64,000 bases of DNA, taken from the NCBI GenBank assembly GCA_965204415.1, contig CBDBEL010000003.1, positions 186,001 to 250,000 of the forward strand. Reading direction: 5' to 3'. Below, in pieces: positions 25,567 to 34,137 of the stretch. This DNA comes from Aldehydirespirator sp965204415. Its GTDB lineage: Bacteria > Actinomycetota > Acidimicrobiia > Acidimicrobiales > Aldehydirespiratoraceae. Both the position numbers and the translations under genes were made by a program. How positions within the stretch are numbered: position 1 is the first letter of the stretch; each line of letters opens with the position of its first letter. The notes below the pieces were generated by a model. It made no database searches, was not told the origin of the DNA, and saw only the letters and a list, made by a program, of their open reading frames with translations.

Positions 25567-26712
25567 GGTGCCGCTGTAGATGGTGGGCATGCAGCGGTTG
25601 CAGTGGATGCAGTTGCCCTCGCGATCGGTGCCGGTCTGCCAGCGGTTGGGCAGGTCGGGTTGGCGCAGCAGGGCTCGGGCCATGGCCACGAATGCAAACC
25701 CCTCATCGAGGGCGGACTGCACGGTGTCGAGCCGGTTGATGCCGCCGAGCAGGATCAGCGGCATGGCCAGAGCTTCGAGGAAGCGGCGGGCCTTGGGCAG
25801 GAAGTAGGCCTCCTCGAAGGGGTAGTCGGGCATCAGCTTGGCCCCGGCCAGCTTGAACCCGAGCCTCACGTGGGGCGGGAGGGTGGCCGCGAACTCGTCG
25901 CGGGGGGCGTCGCCCCGGAACAGGTACATGGGGTTGGCGAAGGAGCTGCCGCCGGTGAGCTCGAGGGCGTCGAGCGCGCCGTCGTCCTGGAGCATCCGGG
26001 CGAACTCGAGGCTCTCGTCGTCCTTGAGGCCGCCGGGGACGCCGTCGTTCATGTTGACCTTGGCGGTGACGGCCAGCTTGTCGCTCACCGCGGCCCGCAC
26101 CGCCTTCACGGCCTGGCGACCGAACCGGGCCCGGTTGTCGAGGGAGCCGCCCCAGGCGTCGGTGCGCTTGTTGAGGTTGGGGCTGAGGAACGCGCTCAGC
26201 AGGTAGTTGTGGCCGAGGTGGATCTCGATGGCGTCGAAGCCGCTGTCGGCGGCGAGGCGGGCGGCCCGGGCGTAGTCGTTGGTGATGCGGGCGATGTCGG
26301 CGTCGGTGGCGGAGCGGATGACCCGCAGGGCCAGAGGATTGAACCGCTTGCTGGGGGCGATCGAGGGCGCCTTGTTGGAGCGGGAGTTGGCGACCGGCCC
26401 GGCGTGGCCGATCTGGGCGCTGGCCGCGGCGCCCTCGGCGTGGATGGCGTCGGTGAGTTGGCGCAGTCCGGCCACGGCCTCGGGGCGCAGCCAGATGCAC
26501 TCGGCGTGGGTCCGTCCCTCGGGGGCCACCGCCAGGTAGGCGACGGTCGACATACCGGCGCCGCCGGCGGCCACAGCCCGGTGGTACTCGACGAGTTCGG
26601 GGGTCGCGAGCGCTTCGGGCATCACGCCCTCGAAGGTGGCCGCCTTGATGATCCGGTTGCGCAAGGTCACCGGCCCGAGCCGTGCCTCTGCGAACGGGTC
26701 TAGCGACGGCAC
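25513..26712 (-). CDS. NADH:flavin oxidoreductase / old yellow enzyme family
   Basis: 399-aa FMN-binding TIM-barrel enzyme reducing activated C=C bonds such as enoyl-CoAs. GTG start at 26712, nine bases after GGAG; the frame is open far upstream through the Fn3 gene, which is coincidental. Visible are LGPVTLRNRIIKAA, the active-site His/Asn region IEIHLGHNYLLSAFLSP, the NKRTDAWGGSLDNRARF motif and FMN/phosphate strand ILLGGI. A C-terminal CIHCNRC...C resembles the 4Fe-4S Cys cluster of dienoyl-CoA reductases, but the second flavin domain is absent. Confidence 0.88.
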   Translation of the reverse strand: MPSLDPFAEARLGPVTLRNRIIKAATFEGVMPEALATPELVEYHRAVAAGGAGMSTVAYLAVAPEGRTHAECIWLRPEAVAGLRQLTDAIHAEGAAASAQIGHAGPVANSRSNKAPSIAPSKRFNPLALRVIRSATDADIARITNDYARAARLAADSGFDAIEIHLGHNYLLSAFLSPNLNKRTDAWGGSLDNRARFGRQAVKAVRAAVSDKLAVTAKVNMNDGVPGGLKDDESLEFARMLQDDGALDALELTGGSSFANPMYLFRGDAPRDEFAATLPPHVRLGFKLAGAKLMPDYPFEEAYFLPKARRFLEALAMPLILLGGINRLDTVQSALDEGFAFVAMARALLRQPDLPNRWQTGTDREGNCIHCNRCMPTIYSGTRCALDHPEPVTVGRPLL

Positions 26713-26753
26713 GGGCAGGTCTCCACGATCCTCGAATGAGTTATAGGAGCGGT

Positions 26754-27989
26754 CTACCGCCGCTCGTTGCCTGTGACGCGCATCGACATGACGCCGCTGA
26801 CCGCCACCTCGACCCAGTCGCCGCCCTGCGGTGTCTGCGCCGAGATGTGATAGCTGGCGTCGGAGATGCTCCAACCGTCTTGGCTGCCAGCGTCCTCGTC
26901 CGTCGAGAAGGTGCAGACCACCCGCAGGTCGACGCGCCCGGTGGTGTAGAGCACGAAGTGATAGTTGGTGTTGGCGCCGAGCACGGTGTCCGGCGGCGCC
27001 GCAAAGGCCACGTCGTCCTTCATCTGGTCGGGGACGACCAGGTCGATGAGCTTCGACCCGGGCTCGCCTCCTGCCGCAGCCGACCACAGCTCCGCACGCA
27101 CCGTCGCGATGTGGCCCAGGTGCAGCGTCCCGCGGATGGACACCTCGATGCTCTCCAGTGTGGTGGCTGCGTTCCCGGTCGTGAACCCCTGCGTGAGCAC
27201 GAAGTCGTTGGTGGGCCAGTCGAGCCGTCTCCGCTCTTGGCCGAAGTTGCTCACCAGAGCGGGCTCGAGGGCCTGGTCGTCGACCTGCCTGACCTCTAGC
27301 GACGTGTACCAGTACACCGCCTGGTCCTCGCCCTGCTCCTGCCCACCGCCGTCCTCGGGCGGGGTGGTGTCCTCGGGCGGGGTGGTGTCCTCGGGCGGGG
27401 TGGTGTCCTCGGGCGGGGTTCCCGTGTCGCGCGATGTGGCTTCCTCGGGGACGGTCTCGGTCTCCAGCGAGAGCTCGGCCTTCGGCGGGGCGCTGTCCTC
27501 TGGTTCCGCCTCGGGCAGGGTGATGGTGGAGTGGACCCGCGGGCCCTTGCCGGCGCGGCTCTGGGCGCGCACCCATATCGTGTAGGTGGCGCCGGGCGCC
27601 AGTTTGTTGAAGGTGACCTTCGTCTTCTTGGCTTTGGGCTTCTTGATCTTGCCGCTGCCTTTGTCGCCGCCCTCGGGCTTCAGGTGGACGATGTAGCGCT
27701 TGGGCGCGCCGCCGGTTTCGGGAGCCTGCCAGCTCACGGTCACGCTGTCCGCCGCGGCCGACAGCTCCAGGCCCGTCACCGGGCCGGGCATCCGTACCGA
27801 CACCTGCTGCTGCTCGGGCGCCGCCCCGGCCACCGCCGCCAGCGGGCCCGCCACCAGCGCCAGCGCCAACAACACCGCCAACGTGCATCCGCGACGCCTC
27901 AAGCCGCCCGTCGAAGCCGTGCTCGACCACCGAGTCGGCCGGCGGCACGACGATCCCCCTCTCGGTCCGGCGTCCATCCACGTACTCAC
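26754..27989 (-). CDS. Secreted Fn3 and choice-of-anchor-like protein
   Basis: About 411 aa. GTG 27989 is used because it has GAGG six bases upstream and lies just after the predicted transcription start; upstream ATG or GTG codons at 28007 and 28025 fall before it. Late signal peptide (LAVLLALALVAGPLAAVAG), one fibronectin type III domain (PGPVTGLELSAAADSVTVSW to STITLP), a PPEDTT repeat linker, then a ~190-aa beta-rich domain resembling choice-of-anchor R (VWYTSLEV..., TTLESIEVSIRG, NTNYHFVLYTTG). Likely surface or extracellular. Its Fn3 module is closely related to that of the next gene upstream. Confidence 0.82.
   Translation of the reverse strand: MSTWMDAGPRGGSSCRRPTRWSSTASTGGLRRRGCTLAVLLALALVAGPLAAVAGAAPEQQQVSVRMPGPVTGLELSAAADSVTVSWQAPETGGAPKRYIVHLKPEGGDKGSGKIKKPKAKKTKVTFNKLAPGATYTIWVRAQSRAGKGPRVHSTITLPEAEPEDSAPPKAELSLETETVPEEATSRDTGTPPEDTTPPEDTTPPEDTTPPEDGGGQEQGEDQAVYWYTSLEVRQVDDQALEPALVSNFGQERRRLDWPTNDFVLTQGFTTGNAATTLESIEVSIRGTLHLGHIATVRAELWSAAAGGEPGSKLIDLVVPDQMKDDVAFAAPPDTVLGANTNYHFVLYTTGRVDLRVVCTFSTDEDAGSQDGWSISDASYHISAQTPQGGDWVEVAVSGVMSMRVTGNERR
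27351..27420. repeat. 18-bp tandem repeat encoding PPEDTT linker
   Basis: Four near-perfect 18-bp units (GTCCTCGGGCGGGGTGGT on the plus strand) in frame inside the Fn3 protein, giving a Pro/Glu/Asp/Thr tether. Copy number could vary between strains. Confidence 0.9.
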
Positions 27990-28008
27990 AGCCAACCTCG
28001 CTCGCATC

Positions 28009-28037
28009 GCTATATTGCGGAACACTGTTCCTGTCAG
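28009..28037 (-). promoter_or_regulatory. Promoter with operator in the -35/-10 spacer, Fn3 gene
   Basis: Minus strand -35 CTGACA (28032-28037) and -10 TATAGC (28009-28014) with a 17-nt spacer. The spacer contains the perfect palindrome GGAACACTGTTCC (28019-28031), and a third half-site GGAAC is at 28039-28043. This geometry is typical of repression by a dimeric regulator. The predicted start of transcription is near 28002. Confidence 0.55.
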
Positions 28038-28146
28038 AGGAACGCCCGGAGGCTACCACTTTCCAGCGCGGGCGTGTCAACCCCTTTTTTTGATGCCGTT
28101 TGAAGCTCGTGCTACTCCAGCGCGGTAACCGGGCCCGGCAGCCGCG

Positions 28147-28228
28147 TTCGACCATCCGGCGGCCATTCCGAACTCTCAAATGGCCGCGCCCGACCATCCG
28201 GCGGCTATTTCTAACTCTCAAATAGCCG
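28147..28228. repeat. Two tandem hairpin repeats with compensatory changes
   Basis: Direct repeats of ~45 bp, each CGACCATCCGGCGG... followed by a hairpin. Hairpin 1 has arms GCGGCCATT/AATGGCCGC (28159-28167, 28179-28187). Hairpin 2 has CGGCTATTT/AAATAGCCG (28202-28210, 28220-28228). Both share the loop AACTCTC. The C-to-T change in one arm is matched by G-to-A in the other, so pairing is conserved. They lie between the two Fn3 genes; no U-tract is present, so they are not classic terminators. Confidence 0.7.
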
Positions 28229-28304
28229 TACTATGAGGCGCGCTGAACGAGCGTGCGCGCCTGGTCGGGATCCAATCAGCGGTCGAGCAGGTTGCCGATC
28301 GCTG

Positions 28305-30614
28305 CTAGGGCAGGGTGATGGTGGCGCTGACCCGGTCGCCTTTGCCTTCCTTGCTCTGGGCCCGGACCCAGACCTTGTAGGTGGTGCCCGAATCCAGGTT
28401 GTTGAAGACGACCCTGGTCTTCTTGGCCTTGGGGTTCTTGGTCTTGCCGCTGCCGGTGCCGCCGCCCTCAGGGCGCAGGTGAACGACATAGCGCTTCGGC
28501 GCGACCCCGCCGTCGGGCGGCTGCCAGCTCACCGTCACGCTGTCGGCGGTGGCGGTCAGCTCCAGCGCGGTCACCGGGCCCGGCACGTCGGAGGGCTCAG
28601 GCTGGTTGGCCCCCGGGCCCACGCCGGTGAGCTTCGGGTAGTCGCTGGAGGTGCCGAAGTCCCACGGGTCGTCCGGGCTGCCGTCGCCGTCGAGGTCCAC
28701 GTTCCAGTTCGCGTAGATGCCCGTGTACCCCGTCGGTGTCTGCAGCTCGGCGGTGGTCTTGCCGGTGCCCCTGAACAGTCTGTGCCAGCCCCTTCCGATG
28801 TCGGAGTTCCAGTAGCTCGCATGCACCCGCGACCCGCCTGCGGTGGTCTCGACCAGCGGCTGGGTGTTCTTTCCCGACACGCTAACCAACGCGTAGCTCG
28901 CGGTGATCGACCCGCCGTTGTGGGACGTCAACCCACCCACGAATTCTTTCGGATACGAGTACACCCTCCCGCCGCTGCCGTCCTCGGAGCGGGCCGTGCC
29001 GGTGGCGTAGGAGGCGATGATGGCGCCGTCGTTGATCCCGACCAGCCCGCCGACCCGGGTGCCGGGGCCGGCGTTGCGGGGGATGACGTCGGCCCAAACG
29101 TCGGCCGAGGCGAAGCTGGCCGCGATCACGCTCGACGAGCGCGTCTGGCCCACCAGCCCCCCGACCACCGCGGGATTCGTGTCCCTCAATCCGTAGCCCT
29201 GGGTGATGGTGTTGGACACCTTGCCGGTCACCCAGCTTCCCCGGATCGTGCCGGCGCTCACCCCGACCAGACCGCCCACGCGGCCCTTGTCGCACAGGTC
29301 GCCCGCCAGCGAACTTGCGGAATCGAGGCACGGGAAGGTGCGGGTCACGCTGACATTTGCGAGGCCGACGTTGCGGATCACGCCGCCGCGGGCGAGTTCC
29401 TCGAACAGGCCCAGATGGATCGACCGGCTCTCCACATAGCGCCCCGACCGGTCCACCCGCTTATAGCCGGTGGCCACGGACTGTTTGACGTCGTCTGAGT
29501 CGATGAACAGGTTGCTGATGGTGTACCCGTTGCCCTCGAGCACGCCGCTGAAATGATCGGTGTCGGCCCCGATCGGCACCCACCCGTGGCCGGAGTTCCA
29601 AAACTCGTCGCCTGAGTCGGCGCCGCCGCTGGCGTTGGTGTCGAAGTCCAAGTCGCCGGCCAGCTCATAGCCCACACAACCCGACGACGGGCAGCCCATC
29701 TGGGCCAGCGCGTTCGGGAACCCCTCATGCAGCGGCCCGCCGTGGTCGCTGTAGCCGTCGCCGTCGGCGTCCCAGCGGATGGCGTCGAGCTGCGCCAGAG
29801 TGGACACCTCCACCAGGCCGTCGTCGTCGGTGTCGTAGTCCACTGTCCCGATCGGCGTCAGCTCGTCGGGGGCGACGAGCGGCGTGTCCGGCGACTTCCA
29901 CACCAGCTGCAGCGTGTACCTCGTGCGAGCCAGCTTGCCGCTGTCGCGCGTCCAACTGCCCAACGACGTTCTGCTGCCGTTGAGCCTGTCGTACTCGGCC
30001 TGCGACGAGCCCCACCTCATGAACCACTTATTCACACCGATCTCCAGCGTCGTCACCCCTGGACTCAGCTTCACGCTGACCGACGAACCTCCACTCTTGT
30101 TGCTTCCCGCGCGGCTGCTGCCCACAAGCGGGTTCGCGAGGCCGGGGAAATACCAGTTCTTCAGATTCGGGACCAGGGTCCTGAAGATCGGGTCGAACCT
30201 CACCTCCGTCACGCTGTCGGCCACATGCACCACGTAGCTGTGCCGATCAGGGCTGAACGCCGGGTAGAACGTGATGTCCGACGCCGTGGCCACGCTCTCG
30301 ATCTGCAGATGATCCGGGCACATCACGAACTTGATCACCCCGGCCTGCGGTGTCGCCGCCCGAGCCGCATCAGGCACACACGGCGGCAACAACAGCTCAT
30401 TGCCGACGAAAACCCCCTGCGGCTCCTCGCCCGTATACGTCCACGTCGCCGAGTAACGATCACCCTCCGCCGCCGCAGTACCCGAAGGCACCGCCACCGA
30501 CGCGGCCACCACCACTACGGCAACCAGCAGCCGCGACCAGCGAGCGGTACTCGCCCGCAACGCCCGGACCGAACCAGCGGCAACCGCCGACGCGCCATCA
30601 GCGCCAGAACCCAT
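28305..30614 (-). CDS. Secreted GLUG-motif protein with C-terminal Fn3 domain
   Basis: About 769 aa. ATG 30614 follows GAGGATGG; upstream ATGs at 30623 and 30629 are alternatives. Signal peptide (SRLLVAVVVVAASVAVPSG), cadherin-like/beta-rich region with FSPDRHSYVVHVADSVTEVRF, then EF-hand-like DYDTDDDGLVEVSTLAQLDAIRWDADGDG. A series of GLUG repeats follows (GRVGGLVGVSAGTIRGSWV, VGGLVGQ, RVGGLVGINDGAIIASYA). The C-terminal Fn3 domain is ~70% similar by eye to the one in the downstream gene. Likely a cell-surface adhesin. Confidence 0.85.
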   Translation of the reverse strand: MGSGADGASAVAAGSVRALRASTARWSRLLVAVVVVAASVAVPSGTAAAEGDRYSATWTYTGEEPQGVFVGNELLLPPCVPDAARAATPQAGVIKFVMCPDHLQIESVATASDITFYPAFSPDRHSYVVHVADSVTEVRFDPIFRTLVPNLKNWYFPGLANPLVGSSRAGSNKSGGSSVSVKLSPGVTTLEIGVNKWFMRWGSSQAEYDRLNGSRTSLGSWTRDSGKLARTRYTLQLVWKSPDTPLVAPDELTPIGTVDYDTDDDGLVEVSTLAQLDAIRWDADGDGYSDHGGPLHEGFPNALAQMGCPSSGCVGYELAGDLDFDTNASGGADSGDEFWNSGHGWVPIGADTDHFSGVLEGNGYTISNLFIDSDDVKQSVATGYKRVDRSGRYVESRSIHLGLFEELARGGVIRNVGLANVSVTRTFPCLDSASSLAGDLCDKGRVGGLVGVSAGTIRGSWVTGKVSNTITQGYGLRDTNPAVVGGLVGQTRSSSVIAASFASADVWADVIPRNAGPGTRVGGLVGINDGAIIASYATGTARSEDGSGGRVYSYPKEFVGGLTSHNGGSITASYALVSVSGKNTQPLVETTAGGSRVHASYWNSDIGRGWHRLFRGTGKTTAELQTPTGYTGIYANWNVDLDGDGSPDDPWDFGTSSDYPKLTGVGPGANQPEPSDVPGPVTALELTATADSVTVSWQPPDGGVAPKRYVVHLRPEGGGTGSGKTKNPKAKKTRVVFNNLDSGTTYKVWVRAQSKEGKGDRVSATITLP

Positions 30615-30892
30615 GTCAACCATCCTCATATTCACTCGTCCAACTAGCGGCCGTGCAATCGGCACGATCCGAATACAGTGAACCATGCGCAACATCAGTA
30701 CACAACCACTTTGCTCACATGGTGCGCCCCCCTTCCCCACAAAAGCAGTAGAGAGCCCCACCCGGCTTCGGACCGACGGCTGACCGTGCTCGTCCACGAA
30801 CACGGTGGGCCCGGCCTCGTAGATCTGCTGGATCAGCTCGTAGTTCTGCTGCAACGGCAGCGGGAAGTCGAGGGTTCTCGACGGTCTAGCCG

Positions 30893-30964
30893 TGCCCCCG
30901 GCAGGAATCGAACCTGCGCACACGGTTTAGGAGACCGATGCTCTATCCACTGAGCTACGAGGGC
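30893..30964 (-). tRNA. tRNA-Arg (CCU)
   Basis: 72 nt, minus strand. Acceptor GCCCTCG pairs with CGGGGGC (one G-U), D arm GCTC/GAGC, anticodon loop CTCCTAA with anticodon CCT (reads AGG), T arm GCAGG-TTCGAAT-CCTGC, discriminator A. The 3' CCA is not encoded. tRNA-Arg(CCU) is a frequent integration site; accessory genes lie on both sides here. Confidence 0.95.
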
Positions 30965-31073
30965 GGGGTGGGTGCGTTACGCGGTGCGTAAGTCGCGGAG
31001 GTCCGATTCTACGAGGCTCAGGTCCCGTCTCTGATGGCTGCAAGCGGCTCCTGGCTCGGATTCGGGCCTGTTT

Positions 31074-31093
31074 GAGGGGCTGACTGGCCCCTC
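31074..31093 (-). terminator. Hairpin downstream of the transposase-like gene
   Basis: Perfect 7-bp arms GAGGGGC and GCCCCTC with a 6-nt loop, 58 nt past the stop of the minus-strand gene. No U-run follows, so it is a weak candidate for termination. Confidence 0.3.
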
Positions 31094-31151
31094 GGACGCG
31101 CCAAGTGCGCGCCTGGTCACCCCGGTTGCCGGATCTTGCCGATGTGGGCCG

Positions 31152-32795
31152 TCAAGCCGCTTTGAGCAACGGCTCAGCTAGCCGCTCTGGCCGGTAGGCG
31201 AAGCGCTGGTCGTAGCCTTCGTAGTCTCCGGTTCGCCAGAAGTGGGCGTACATGGCCTTGTCGTTCTCGTTCATCTGGAACGCCAGCAGGTTGAGTTGGT
31301 TGCGGACTCGACCGACCGAGCGGACGCGGGCGTCTTTGAGGCGGTTCTTGTAGGTGGCGTTGTGTGACTCGCTGTCCTCGCGACGGCCGAAGAGCTTGGG
31401 ATGCTCCGGGCAGGACTCCGGCGACACCCTCATGTAGACGCTGCGGCGGCGCTTGTTGTCGCGTTCTTCCTTGGTGCTGTTGTGCCGAAGGCGTACTGTC
31501 CCTCCGGCCATTGCGACAGCCAGTGGATGGTCAACAACTCGCCAATTGGTGTAGATGCACTTCGAGTTCACCAGTTTGTTGATCTGGATCTTGTAGCGCT
31601 CCAGCTTCACGAACCACTCGATTGCATCGCCGTCGTAGGCCTTGAGCGCCGGGATGCCATCAACGACGTGAACATCGTGAACGACCTCGGACCCATCCCT
31701 GAGGACGAACTTCTGATCGTGGAGAACTCGTATCTTGGTGCGGCCCTTCGGGTCGTTGCCGACCTTCTTGATGACAAGGTTGCCGTCGTCTTGGAGCCTG
31801 TCGAAGTCGGTGGCGTTCAGTCGCCCGTCATATACGGGAATGAGCGGCATGTCCGTTAGCCCTACGTTGTTGCGCTTGAGGTCGAGAACCATGTCAGTGA
31901 ACACGTTCGCGTCGGTCTCGTGCTGCTGTCGCAGGTCGATGTCCAAGATGATGCGCTCTTGGCGGTCGTCTGTGCGGGTGAGGAGGGTGACCATCTCATA
32001 GACGAGAGCGCCGTCCACGCCGTTCTTGGCCTTGCCGCGTCGTTTGTTGGAGTCGCAGGTCTTGCAGGTCACCTCGCCGGTGTAGGGGTCCTCCACGTAC
32101 TTGTGGTGATGGTGTGGGATGCCTTCGGGATCGTGACGGCTGTAGATGATCTCCCCGGTCATGGGATCGACCCGCGCCCGTCTCGGATTGAACATCGTCT
32201 TCAGCTCGCAGCCATCGCCGTAGACGACACGATCCGGGGTCAGAGTCGGCTTGGAACCGCCGATTTGGGGGAACTGTCCGAGTGTTCTGGCGTCTCCCAC
32301 GGCACTGCTGCTGATCAATCTACGAAGCATGAGAATCTGCTCTGGCCCGATGTAGCGCTTCATGAAGCGATCAGACTGAAACCGGTCGATCTGCCTTTTT
32401 GAGAGTTGCCACTCGGGATGCCGCCAACCCAGCCGCTCCACAACCTGGCGTGCTTCCTGCCAGTTCGTGGCCCTCACGAGCATGTCGTCAGCGCCGCGCA
32501 GGCTCTTCTTGGTCTCGCTGGCCCGCCAGTGCAGCACCCAGTCCGCCACCGTGTGCTCTCTGGGGCGTCCGACCTTGGGACGCTGTGCGACATGATCCAC
32601 CAGGTACTCGACACATTTCCAAAACTGCGGCGCTGACAGCGCCAGTAGAACCCACTCGAAGTCATCGACCTTGGGGCGTTCACCGGTCACGCTTCGCAGG
32701 CTTGCCCGTTCCGCGGGTTCCTTCGCCTTATGGACGTCAGACGCGCGAACGGCAGGGCCATCGGCGAAAACGTCGCGGAACCCTCCCCTAGCCAT
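31152..32795 (-). CDS. Putative DDE-type transposase-like protein
   Basis: About 547 aa, ATG at 32795 (an in-frame ATG at 32813 is also possible). The N-terminal half is helical and basic with an HTH-like region (GRPREHTVADWVLHW, LSKRQIDRF). The C-terminal half could be an RNase H-like DDE core: Asp in VVYGDGCELK, Asp in IPVYDGRLN, Glu in REDSESHNATYKNRLKDARVR. A CxxC pair (CKTCDSNKRRG) sits between them. No inverted terminal repeats were recognised, and the exact IS family cannot be named. It overlaps the recombinase-like gene end by 8 nt, suggesting one mobile unit. Confidence 0.5.
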   Translation of the reverse strand: MARGGFRDVFADGPAVRASDVHKAKEPAERASLRSVTGERPKVDDFEWVLLALSAPQFWKCVEYLVDHVAQRPKVGRPREHTVADWVLHWRASETKKSLRGADDMLVRATNWQEARQVVERLGWRHPEWQLSKRQIDRFQSDRFMKRYIGPEQILMLRRLISSSAVGDARTLGQFPQIGGSKPTLTPDRVVYGDGCELKTMFNPRRARVDPMTGEIIYSRHDPEGIPHHHHKYVEDPYTGEVTCKTCDSNKRRGKAKNGVDGALVYEMVTLLTRTDDRQERIILDIDLRQQHETDANVFTDMVLDLKRNNVGLTDMPLIPVYDGRLNATDFDRLQDDGNLVIKKVGNDPKGRTKIRVLHDQKFVLRDGSEVVHDVHVVDGIPALKAYDGDAIEWFVKLERYKIQINKLVNSKCIYTNWRVVDHPLAVAMAGGTVRLRHNSTKEERDNKRRRSVYMRVSPESCPEHPKLFGRREDSESHNATYKNRLKDARVRSVGRVRNQLNLLAFQMNENDKAMYAHFWRTGDYEGYDQRFAYRPERLAEPLLKAA

Positions 32796-33786
32796 TGCCG
32801 TGCCGCCAGTCATGTCTCAGCGCCGCCGCCGCGGTGTCGAGCGACGGCACACCCAGGAAGCTCGCGGCTGCCTCAATCCCGTCGGAGTCCAACACCCGCC
32901 GAGCGGTGGTCAACCGGATCGACCTCGCCGACACACCCGGCCGGCCCTTGAGGCCGGCGTCGCGCAGGACGTTGCCGAGCCGCACCGTCACCGAATGGGC
33001 GGCGCGCACCGGATCAGAGCCCGCGCTGACACACAACAAATCGTCCGCGCCCAGCGGCTTGCTGCGCTGGTTGGCCAGGAAGCGCCGCATCATCTCGACC
33101 GACCATCCATCCAGGGGGTTGATGCGGGCTGCCGGACCGCCGAACGCGACCGTCGCCGCTTCGAGATCGACGTCACCCAGACGCAGCGCCGCGATTTCCT
33201 TCGCGGTCCCGCCGCCGCGCGCGGCGCCCACCAGCACCCCCAGACCCGACCACGCAAGAGCCGACTCGGCCCGCTGGCACACCAGAACGTCCTCGTCGCC
33301 GGTCAGAGGTCTAGCTGACGTGTAGTCGGTCGGGCGCGCTATCCGCTCACCAATCAACGCAGACGGATCGATCGGCGCGCCCAAGTCGGCGGCGGCCTTG
33401 CACACCTCCAACGCCGCCCACCGCCGGTTGCGTGCCGTGGACTGGCTCACCCACCCGAACCGATTCCCGCGGCCGGCGCGAGGCCGCCAGCACCACTCAA
33501 CCGTCATCGACGCGTCAAGATCGGCCCAGGCAACTGCGCCGCAGATCGCCCAGAACCGGAACAGCCGAGACGCCTCCGCCACGACCTTCTCGGCGGTGGC
33601 CTCGTTGTCACTATGGCGCCGCCGCAGCTCTGCGAGCACCAACGGCGCCCAGCAGGCGAGCAGCACCTCGCCGCTCATGACCAGATCCCACGCTGCGAGC
33701 GCCGCCCGCAACCTCGGCGGCTGCGATGGATCGCCGTCCGCGGGAGAGTCCAGCTGGACAATCTCGGTTTCGGCGATACGCTGCAT
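32788..33786 (-). CDS. Degenerate tyrosine-recombinase-like protein
   Basis: 332 aa. N-terminal SAM-like helical region, then a catalytic-domain-like pattern: GAARGGGTAKEIAALRLGDVDLEAATV matches the box I segment with its Arg. SIRLTTARRVLDSDGIEAAASFLGVPSLDTAAAALRHDW matches box II. The usual HxxR is SxxR and the nucleophilic Tyr position has no Tyr (ALRHDWRHG). Catalytic activity is doubtful; it may be a DNA-binding accessory protein. Preceded by an inverted repeat (33804-33845) in its leader. Confidence 0.55.
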   Translation of the reverse strand: MQRIAETEIVQLDSPADGDPSQPPRLRAALAAWDLVMSGEVLLACWAPLVLAELRRRHSDNEATAEKVVAEASRLFRFWAICGAVAWADLDASMTVEWCWRPRAGRGNRFGWVSQSTARNRRWAALEVCKAAADLGAPIDPSALIGERIARPTDYTSARPLTGDEDVLVCQRAESALAWSGLGVLVGAARGGGTAKEIAALRLGDVDLEAATVAFGGPAARINPLDGWSVEMMRRFLANQRSKPLGADDLLCVSAGSDPVRAAHSVTVRLGNVLRDAGLKGRPGVSARSIRLTTARRVLDSDGIEAAASFLGVPSLDTAAAALRHDWRHGNG

Positions 33787-33803
33787 GGTGACCTAATCGG
33801 TTG

Positions 33804-33845
33804 ATCCGCGGCGTTCGTGTCTGGGAGGACTGGGGCGCCGCGGAT
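33804..33845. promoter_or_regulatory. 10-bp inverted repeat in the leader of the recombinase-like gene
   Basis: Perfect arms ATCCGCGGCG (33804-33813) and CGCCGCGGAT (33836-33845) separated by 22 nt, 18 nt upstream of the start codon. It could be an operator, a recombinase-binding site or an mRNA hairpin. Confidence 0.5.
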
Positions 33846-34043
33846 GCTTTTGTGGCTTGCTCTAATAATCAATGCGGCGCGACAGGACGAAAGCAACTCC
33901 TTTTTTCTGGCGACGTGTGGTGCCTGCTCGACCGGATCACTCGAAACCCGGGCTGAGCTGGGATTATGCGGTCGTGGCCGGTAGCGGCATGGCCGGTGCC
34001 GCCCCGGGGGCCGGGGCCGTCCCGGCAACCCGGCATACCGTCC

Positions 34044-34071
34044 TTGTGTCCGCATGTACGGACAGTAGGAT
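34044..34071 (+). promoter_or_regulatory. Promoter with inverted-repeat operator for XRE-like gene
   Basis: -35 TTGTGT (34044-34049), 16-nt spacer, -10 TAGGAT (34066-34071). The spacer holds the inverted repeat TGTCCG...CGGACA (34047-34064), a probable binding site for the HTH protein encoded downstream. The leader would be about 60 nt. Confidence 0.5.
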
Positions 34072-34137
34072 CACCGTGTGACACGGCAGCACGCCCCGAT
34101 CGGCGGCTGCACATGAAGACGGCTAACGTCCCGGCGG

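Noticed and set aside
28019..28031. GGAACACTGTTCC as a LexA/SOS box
   Set aside because: Actinobacterial SOS boxes have four bases between GAAC and GTTC; here there are three, and the gene is a surface protein.
25513..28221. A single 902-aa fusion of secreted N-terminus and old yellow enzyme
   Set aside because: The upstream part is an antisense-free but alternative frame of the Fn3 gene; the enzyme's own start with GGAG lies at 26712 and the Fn3 frame has family domains.
31074..31093. Strong intrinsic terminator
   Set aside because: The hairpin is perfect but has no U-tract on the minus strand, so only a weak call was kept.
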